33,648 bases of DNA from positions 1-33,648 of the forward strand of contig CAIPTQ010000177.1 of NCBI GenBank assembly GCA_903868035.1, written 5' to 3'. Positions 29,406-33,648 of this stretch are shown piece after piece. Position 1 is the stretch's first letter; every line of letters begins with the position of its first letter. The DNA comes from an uncultured Phycisphaerales bacterium. Its GTDB lineage: Bacteria > Planctomycetota > Phycisphaerae > WQYP01. The notes below the pieces were generated by a model. It worked only from the letters and a program-made list of their open reading frames with translations. It searched no databases and had not been told where the DNA came from. The translations under genes were made by a program, and so were the position numbers.

Positions 29406-29411
29406 ATTATA
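29406..29411 (-). promoter_or_regulatory. Candidate -10 box upstream of the radical SAM gene
   Basis: On the minus strand TATAAT lies about 184 bases before the start codon, in the otherwise gene-free spacer 29223-29486. No good -35 hexamer is seen at 16-18 bases, so this is a weak call. A short CCGGC/GCCGG inverted repeat (29418-29429) is just upstream. The long leader shows no recognised riboswitch. Confidence 0.25.
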
Positions 29412-29486
29412 TCTTTCCGGCAAGGCCGGACCTAGCACAAAATCACCGGATTCTTGGCTTGACTTAACGAACCATGACGAAGCCTG

Positions 29487-30035
29487 TCACGGCGCGCCGC
29501 GTCCGCCGCGATAACCACGACCATTCATGCCACTCATGCCGCCCATCCCACCCATACCCCTGCCCATCCCCATTCCCATGCCCATCCCCATCCCCATGCC
29601 GCGACCGTAGCCTTGGCCGCGTATGGCATCGGCGCAGAGCCCCATGAGATTAAGCTGCTGCTGGGTTGTCAGATGTTGCCGTATGCGGAGGACGTACTGC
29701 GTCACGCGGCGTTGCAGGGCGTTTTCGGCGGCGGAAACGCGATCGACCTGGGCAAGGATGTCCGCTTCGGCAGTATCGGGCGCTTCGAGCATGGACGCGA
29801 GAATATCGCGCGCCGCGGCGACTTTTTCGCGTAAAGCGGCGGAGTCTGCGTCGTAGGTCGGATCGTCCTGGGCAATATCCTGCTGCTGTGTTGGCGAGAG
29901 CGCCAGCCAGCGGCACAGAGGTGCGGTGCTGGCGGTGGTGGTGGCTACGGACGGAGCGGCTTTCACTGTGACCAGAAACGTGGTCAACCCCACGGCCACA
30001 CATGCCCCGAGAATCAGCCAGGTGCCACGTTTCAT
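29487..30035 (-). CDS. CnrX/Spy-like periplasmic metal-sensor protein with Gly/Met tail
   Basis: The 182-residue product starts with a membrane anchor or signal sequence (1-26), followed by a helical hairpin domain (about 42-137) of the heavy-metal-resistance (CnrX/Spy/CpxP) fold, with LSPTQQQDI at one end and LTTQQQLNLMGLC at the other. The tail (141-182) is nearly all Gly, Met and Arg (GMGMGMGMGMG), suggesting metal binding. AAGGAG seven bases upstream supports the start. Its ATG overlaps the stop of the anti-sigma gene (ATGA). In CnrYXH-type systems such a sensor reports metal to the anti-sigma factor; the same logic is inferred here. The metal is unknown, and Met-rich tails would suit soft ions such as Cu(I). 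Confidence 0.85.
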   Translation of the reverse strand: MKRGTWLILGACVAVGLTTFLVTVKAAPSVATTTASTAPLCRWLALSPTQQQDIAQDDPTYDADSAALREKVAAARDILASMLEAPDTAEADILAQVDRVSAAENALQRRVTQYVLRIRQHLTTQQQLNLMGLCADAIRGQGYGRGMGMGMGMGMGMGRGMGGMGGMSGMNGRGYRGGRGAP

Positions 30036-30463
30036 GGTTGTACTCCTTCCGGCGCATCAATTGCCGCCAGCAGCGTCGTCGCCGTCGAAAAGTCATCCAG
30101 ATGCAGCGCGGCGGCAGCGGCGTCCGCATCAGCGGGATTGGCGACGGCGGGTCGCCAGGCAAGGCGGCCGGCTGCGTGTCCGATGCCGGCGGCCAACAGA
30201 AGTGCCGCTGCGACACGCAGGGACCGCAGCCACTGGCCCTGATGTACCGGGGGCCGAACCGGCAACGCCGCCAGCAGGCGTGTTTCCAAATCCTGAGGCG
30301 GAGGCGGCGGGGACCACGCCCCCAAATGACCCCATACGGATTTCAGCGCCGCCAGACGTTGCTGACATGTGGCGCAATCCTGTATATGCGCCGTCTGTGC
30401 TTCCTCCGGCACCAGTTCGCCTTGGACAAGCGCCAGTAATTGACGGTCTGTGAGGTGGTCCAT
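30032..30463 (-). CDS. Zinc-finger anti-sigma factor
   Basis: The 143-residue protein has the ZAS zinc motif H-x3-C-x2-C (His26, Cys30, Cys33) at its cytoplasmic N-terminus, a PPPPP linker, one membrane segment (about 81-97) and a short periplasmic C-terminus. It should hold the ECF sigma factor encoded 48 bases upstream until an envelope signal arrives. AGGAGG four bases before the ATG fixes the start. It overlaps the CnrX/Spy-like sensor gene, forming sigma factor, anti-sigma factor and sensor in one operon. Confidence 0.88.
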   Translation of the reverse strand: MDHLTDRQLLALVQGELVPEEAQTAHIQDCATCQQRLAALKSVWGHLGAWSPPPPPQDLETRLLAALPVRPPVHQGQWLRSLRVAAALLLAAGIGHAAGRLAWRPAVANPADADAAAAALHLDDFSTATTLLAAIDAPEGVQP

Positions 30464-30511
30464 ACGGCCTCCTGATAATTGAACGTGTAAGGCAAACTTT
30501 TCCTTCGGTCG

Positions 30512-31093
30512 TTATATAAGTGCCTGTAAATCCGAGAGTTGCTGTCGCAGAGACGCGTATGCCCGTGAGAGCAGCGACTCGATGGCGGCCTCGCCCCAGC
30601 CGGTTGTCTGGGCGATCTGGTGGTACGAAAGCCCCTCAAACCGGTGCAGAATCACCGCCATCCGCTGACGCTCCGGCAAAGCGGCCACGGCAAGCCGCAC
30701 CCGCGTAATGTTCTCCTGCGATTCCAGTGCCGTGGCATCGGGCGCGGCTGGTTCTGCAATGTCCCCCGTGAATGCGGCCGGCGCGTGCGCCTGCTTCCGT
30801 TGGAAATCCAGGCAGAGATTCGTTACCACGCGATACAGCCACGTGCTCAGGCGCGCCGCGGGTTCCCAGCGCGGGGCGGCATTCCAGAGGCGAATGAAGG
30901 CTTCCTGGGCGATGTCGTCGGCGTCGTCGCGGCGCTGCGTAAAACGATAGGCCACCGCCCAGACCCGTGCCTGGTGGGCGCGGAAGAGCTCCGAGAAGGC
31001 CGCGCGCTCGCCCTCGGCCACGCGCCGCATCAGCGCCGCTTCCCGCGTCATTTCGGCGGCCCTGATGTTTTCACCCGCTGGGGTCATGGGCAT
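30512..31093 (-). CDS. ECF-subfamily RNA polymerase sigma factor
   Basis: The protein (about 193 residues) has sigma region 2 (about 20-95: FSELFRAHQARVWAVAYRFTQRRDDADDIAQEAFIRLW, then STWLYRVVTNLCLD) and region 4 (about 130-185: LPERQRMAVILHRFEGLSYHQIA, AIESLLSRAYASLRQQL), joined by a loose Ala/Pro linker, with no region 3. This is the group-4 layout. The frame is open to 31162; I take the ATG at 31093 because region 2 follows about 20 residues on, though 31087 is equally possible and the ribosome site is weak. It heads the operon with the anti-sigma and sensor genes and is divergent from a Gly/Met-rich secreted protein gene, a probable target. Confidence 0.92.
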   Translation of the reverse strand: MPMTPAGENIRAAEMTREAALMRRVAEGERAAFSELFRAHQARVWAVAYRFTQRRDDADDIAQEAFIRLWNAAPRWEPAARLSTWLYRVVTNLCLDFQRKQAHAPAAFTGDIAEPAAPDATALESQENITRVRLAVAALPERQRMAVILHRFEGLSYHQIAQTTGWGEAAIESLLSRAYASLRQQLSDLQALI

Positions 31094-31220
31094 TTCCCGG
31101 AAATCTTTCCACAAAGACCGAAGGATTGTAACCGGCGAAGCGTTCCATAGTTGCAACGACATGCCGAACGCGGCTAAAGTATTGTCACACGGCCAGGATT
31201 CTTATATTGAGGAGTACACC

Positions 31221-31574
31221 ATGAAATTTGGCTATCTCATCGCGGCAACCGCCACCGCCCTCCTGGGAATCGGCGCACAGGCGGCCGACGTCAAAGCCCC
31301 GGCACCCGCGACGGCCAAGGACACGGTAATCCAGTTGCCTGGCGCCCAGCAGAATCAACCTGCCGCCACTGACGCCCCGATGTGCTCTGGTAGTGCCATG
31401 GGCCGTGGCAACTGCGGCGGAAGCGGTATGGGTGGAGGCATGGGTATGGGTGGCGGTATGGGCGGCATGGGCATGGGCGGCGGTATGCGTATGGGCGGCG
31501 GTATGCGTATGGGAGGCGGTATGGGCGGCATGGGTATGGGCCGTGGCCCAATGATGGGCCGGGGCATGCGCTAA
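31221..31574 (+). CDS. Secreted Gly/Met-rich small protein
   Basis: I know no named family. The 117-residue product has a clear signal peptide (MKFGYLIAATATALLGIGAQAA), a short polar stretch to about residue 54, then MCSGSAMGRGNCGGSG with Cys55 and Cys65, and a tail of repeats built from GMGGGM and GGGMRM to the end. Met and Cys ligands in a flexible periplasmic tail suggest soft-metal binding. AGGAG six bases before the ATG supports the start; the longer frame from 31065 lacks such a site. It is divergent from the ECF sigma gene and shares the Gly/Met repeat style with the CnrX-like sensor, so co-regulation is likely. Confidence 0.82.
   Translation: MKFGYLIAATATALLGIGAQAADVKAPAPATAKDTVIQLPGAQQNQPAATDAPMCSGSAMGRGNCGGSGMGGGMGMGGGMGGMGMGGGMRMGGGMRMGGGMGGMGMGRGPMMGRGMR
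31475..31510 (+). repeat. 18-bp exact tandem duplication in the Gly/Met tail
   Basis: The 18-base unit GGGCGGCGGTATGCGTAT occurs twice in direct succession (31475-31492 and 31493-31510), with a diverged partial third copy after it. Each unit encodes six residues in frame, so gain or loss by slippage would change tail length without breaking the gene. Confidence 0.85.
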
Positions 31575-31632
31575 AGATGCCCCGTTACCGATTTTTGTGG
31601 GGGCGGCCGGCGGGAGCGGCATTCACGGCATT

Positions 31633-32328
31633 TTAGAATAATCCGCTTTGGTCCTGCGGCACAGGCGCCACGCAGCGCGGATCGTCCACAACCGCTCGGT
31701 TCACGCGCGGGCTGACCGCATGCATCACCAACCCCGGCACCGCCCGTTCCGCCAAAACGGCCAAGGCCTCCTCCGGCGACGACGCCTGCATCCACGCCCG
31801 GCCGGCGATCGGATCGGCAATCACGGGCATCCGCTCGTGCAGGGGCCGCACGACTTCATCGGCGGCCGTCGTCAGGATCGTGCAGGTCTCCAGTTCGTTG
31901 CCCCGGGCGTCCTGCCAGTGCTCCCACAGGCCGGCAAACACCCACACCCCATCGTCCTGCTGGTGAATAAAGTACGGCTGGCGCTTGCCGCCGGTGCCGG
32001 AAGTCCATTCGTAAAAACCATCCGCGGGGATCAGGCACCGGCGATACTTCAGCGCGTCGCGAAAGGACGGCTTGTCGCGCACGGTTTCGATCCGGGCGTT
32101 GATGAGCTTGGCGCCCATGGATGGATCCTTCGCCCAGTGCGGCACCAAACCCCAGCGCATCAGCCGCAGCACCGGCCGCCCCCGCTCATCGCAGGCAAGC
32201 ACCGGCACCGGCTGGCTGGGCGCGATGTTGTACCGGGCCGCGAACCGGTCCATCCCCGGCCCCAATCGCGCATGCCAATGCCCAGCGAGTTCATTCAGAC
32301 GGCGACGAAGGGTGAAGCGCGCACACAT
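31633..32328 (-). CDS. SRAP-family protein (YedK/HMCES-like)
   Basis: SRAP proteins crosslink to abasic sites in single-stranded DNA through Cys2 and shield them. The 231-residue product has MCARF with Cys2, the Asn in LINARIET, the Glu in PADGFYEW, and the His in PLHERMPVI, which form the known active site, in the usual order and spacing. The start at 32328 is fixed because Cys2 must follow the initiator Met; the frame runs on to 33540 only as a shadow of the polymerase gene. It is divergent from a Y-family polymerase gene, a pairing that fits the SOS response. The gene is convergent with the Gly/Met-rich gene, with 58 bases between stops. Confidence 0.95.
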   Translation of the reverse strand: MCARFTLRRRLNELAGHWHARLGPGMDRFAARYNIAPSQPVPVLACDERGRPVLRLMRWGLVPHWAKDPSMGAKLINARIETVRDKPSFRDALKYRRCLIPADGFYEWTSGTGGKRQPYFIHQQDDGVWVFAGLWEHWQDARGNELETCTILTTAADEVVRPLHERMPVIADPIAGRAWMQASSPEEALAVLAERAVPGLVMHAVSPRVNRAVVDDPRCVAPVPQDQSGLF

Positions 32329-32370
32329 AGGCCGGGGATTGTAGCCGGGACTTGCATTCACAGGTAGTAC

Positions 32371-32397
32371 GGTATATGTTAGTAAGGTATATGTTAG
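32371..32397. promoter_or_regulatory. 12-bp direct repeat in the SRAP-polymerase divergent spacer
   Basis: GGTATATGTTAG occurs at 32371-32382 and again at 32386-32397, a 15-base period. It is AT-rich, lies about midway between the two start codons and is the only clear repeat in the 93-bp spacer. An operator for a damage-response repressor is a reasonable guess; the motif is not one I can match to a known LexA box. Confidence 0.5.
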
Positions 32398-32421
32398 GTA
32401 TTCTCGCGCGGAGACCCGACC

Positions 32422-33630
32422 GTGTTGCGGTATCTGTTTGTGGACATGAACAGCTTCTTCGCCTCCGTCGAGCAGCAGGAGCGGCCGGAGCTGCGCGGCC
32501 GGCCCGTGGGCATCGTCCCCATGCTCACCGCCAACACCTGCTGCATCGCCGCCAGCTACGAGGCCAAGGCCTGCGGCGTGAAGACCGGCACCATCGTCCG
32601 CGAAGCCCGCACGCTGTGCCCGCGAATTTTTCTGGTCGAAGCCCGGCCGCGGCTGTACGTCGAGTACCACCACCGCATCGTCACCGCCGTCGAGTCCTGC
32701 CTGCATGTCGATCAGGTCTGCTCGATCGACGAGATGTACGGCCGGCTGATGGGCGGGGAACGCGAGCCGGAGCGCGCCGCGGCCATCGCGGGGCAAGTCA
32801 AGGCGGCGATCCGCCTGGCGGTCGGGGCGCACATGCGGTGCTCGATCGGGCTGGCGCCCAACGCGTGGCTGGCCAAGCTGGCCTCGGACATGCAGAAGCC
32901 CGACGGCCTGACGATCCTGACCGCCGAGCAGATGCCTGATGCCATCTGCAAGCTGGAGCTGACGGACCTGCCGGGGATCGCCGGCAACATGCAGCGGCGG
33001 CTGCACCAGCGGGGCATCCAGCACGTCCACGAGTTGTGCCGCCTGTCGGTGGAGGAGTTGTCGGCGGTCTGGGGCAGCACGGTGCTGGGGTCGATCTGGT
33101 GGCATCAACTGCGCGGGCTGGATTTGCCGCACCGGCCCACGCACCGGCGGACGGTGGGGCATTCGCATGTGCTGCCGCCGGAGCGGCGGACCATCGAGGG
33201 GGCGCATGCGGTGCTGGTGCGGCTGATCCACAAGGCCGCGATGCGGCTGCGGGCGATTCACTACTCGGCGGGCCGGCTGCATGTGTCGGTGGAGGTTCTC
33301 AATGGGCCGTGGTGGGAGCGGCGGATGGCGCTGGGGCGGTGCCGCGACACGCTGACGATGATTCAGGCGTTTGAGGAGGCGTGGCGCGAGCATCCCGCGG
33401 GCAAGCCGTACCACGTGGGGATGGTATTGACGCACCTGGTGGCCGACGGCAGCACTACCCTGCCGCTGTTTCCGGAGCAAATCCGCCGCAACGCCCTGGC
33501 GGATGTGATGGACCTGCTGGACGGCAAGTACGGGCGGCACACGGTGTATTTCGCGGGGATGTTCGGGGCGGCGAATGCGGCACCCACCCGCATTTCCTTC
33601 ACGCAGATACCGCGGGTCGATGAGTTTTAG
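32422..33630 (+). CDS. Y-family DNA polymerase (DinB/UmuC-like)
   Basis: This is a translesion polymerase of 402 residues. The palm motif FVDMNSFFASVEQ supplies the first catalytic Asp (Asp8) and the aromatic steric-gate region; CSIDEMYGRL holds the second Asp-Glu pair (about residues 95-98). CSIGLAPNAWLAKLASDMQKPDG and DLPGIAGNMQRRL (a helix-hairpin-helix thumb) are typical. The first motif has Asn at position 10, as UmuC does, rather than the Asp of DinB. TTLPLF near residue 348 resembles a beta-clamp-binding motif. The start is a GTG at 32422 with GGAG eight bases upstream. The gene is complete and ends at a TAG right before the poly-G run. It is divergent from the SRAP gene. Confidence 0.93.
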   Translation: MLRYLFVDMNSFFASVEQQERPELRGRPVGIVPMLTANTCCIAASYEAKACGVKTGTIVREARTLCPRIFLVEARPRLYVEYHHRIVTAVESCLHVDQVCSIDEMYGRLMGGEREPERAAAIAGQVKAAIRLAVGAHMRCSIGLAPNAWLAKLASDMQKPDGLTILTAEQMPDAICKLELTDLPGIAGNMQRRLHQRGIQHVHELCRLSVEELSAVWGSTVLGSIWWHQLRGLDLPHRPTHRRTVGHSHVLPPERRTIEGAHAVLVRLIHKAAMRLRAIHYSAGRLHVSVEVLNGPWWERRMALGRCRDTLTMIQAFEEAWREHPAGKPYHVGMVLTHLVADGSTTLPLFPEQIRRNALADVMDLLDGKYGRHTVYFAGMFGAANAAPTRISFTQIPRVDEF

Positions 33631-33648
33631 GGGGGGGGGGGGGGGGGG
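33631..33648. other. Terminal run of 18 G (probable artefact)
   Basis: The window ends in 18 consecutive G directly after the polymerase stop codon. Such runs at contig ends commonly come from no-signal base calls of two-colour sequencers. It should not be read as biology. Confidence 0.8.

Noticed and set aside
29247..29438. 63-codon frame on the minus strand in the radical SAM leader
   Set aside because: No ribosome site, no recognisable sequence and no clear codon bias; treated as non-coding leader.
29223..29486. Cobalamin riboswitch in the leader of the B12-binding radical SAM gene
   Set aside because: Leader length would allow one, but no B12-box-like or other conserved riboswitch core could be seen.
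31094..31220. ECF-type promoters (GAAC near 31165 on +, GGAAC at 31143-31147 on minus)
   Set aside because: The -35-like words are there, but the GTC partner on + is spaced about 14 bases away rather than 16-17, and none is seen on minus; too weak to call.
32329..33540. N-terminal extension of the SRAP frame by about 400 codons
   Set aside because: It is Arg/Gln/Pro/His-rich antisense of the polymerase gene, and SRAP catalysis needs Cys at position 2, which fixes the start at 32328.

Overview
The window is a GC-rich, gene-dense bacterial contig end of about 33.6 kb. It ends in an 18-base poly-G run that looks like an assembly or sequencing artefact. No rRNA, tRNA, CRISPR array, integrase or transposase was seen. 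Gene content points, without proof, to an anaerobic or facultative member of the PVC group, perhaps a Phycisphaerae-like planctomycete or a relative. The pointers are a lipoprotein GH51 arabinofuranosidase, a Thr/Arg/Pro/Ala-rich lipoprotein linker, a giant BcrA/D-HgdB-type activase fusion, a B12-binding radical SAM protein, and a chemotaxis operon with CheX-type phosphatases and a FapA/DUF342 protein. Clear Shine-Dalgarno sites of the AGGAG type precede most genes, and many genes overlap by ATGA or TGATG.

Layout. (1) 1-108 is the 3' end of an unidentified + strand gene, followed by a hairpin-rich spacer that holds a duplicated scrap of the neighbouring acetyltransferase gene. (2) 357-12962 is entirely minus strand. 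Read in transcription order it holds a FixJ/NarL-like regulator, an OmpR-type regulator with its histidine kinase, a P-loop NTPase, a cytosolic gluzincin metallopeptidase and an ABC exporter (the last three coupled by overlaps). These are followed by a lipoprotein coupled to a CapA-type protein, a GH51 lipoprotein and a GNAT acetyltransferase. (3) 13260-23291 is a + strand chemotaxis operon: cheA, cheW, a receptor gene, cheR, cheD, a cheY-like receiver, a cheX-like gene, cheB, a second cheX, a second cheY, and a fapA-like gene. It lies divergently from the FixJ-like regulator. (4) 23284-29222 is minus strand: a B12-binding radical SAM protein followed by a 1370-residue acyl-CoA-dehydratase-activase fusion. 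(5) 29487-31574 is a metal-stress-type module: ECF sigma factor, zinc-finger anti-sigma factor and CnrX/Spy-like periplasmic sensor on minus, with a divergent secreted Gly/Met-rich protein on plus. (6) 31633-33630 is a divergent DNA-damage pair: an SRAP (YedK) protein on minus and a Y-family polymerase on plus, sharing a 93-bp intergenic region with a 12-bp direct repeat.

The most interesting unit is the NTPase-metallopeptidase-ABC exporter set beside a two-component system, which may be an uncharacterised processing and export locus. The chemotaxis operon is complete for signalling, methylation and adaptation but no flagellar structural gene is in view. The ECF module is notable because both its sensor and its divergent neighbour carry Gly/Met-repeat tails. 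All functions are inferred from motifs read by eye; no database search was possible.
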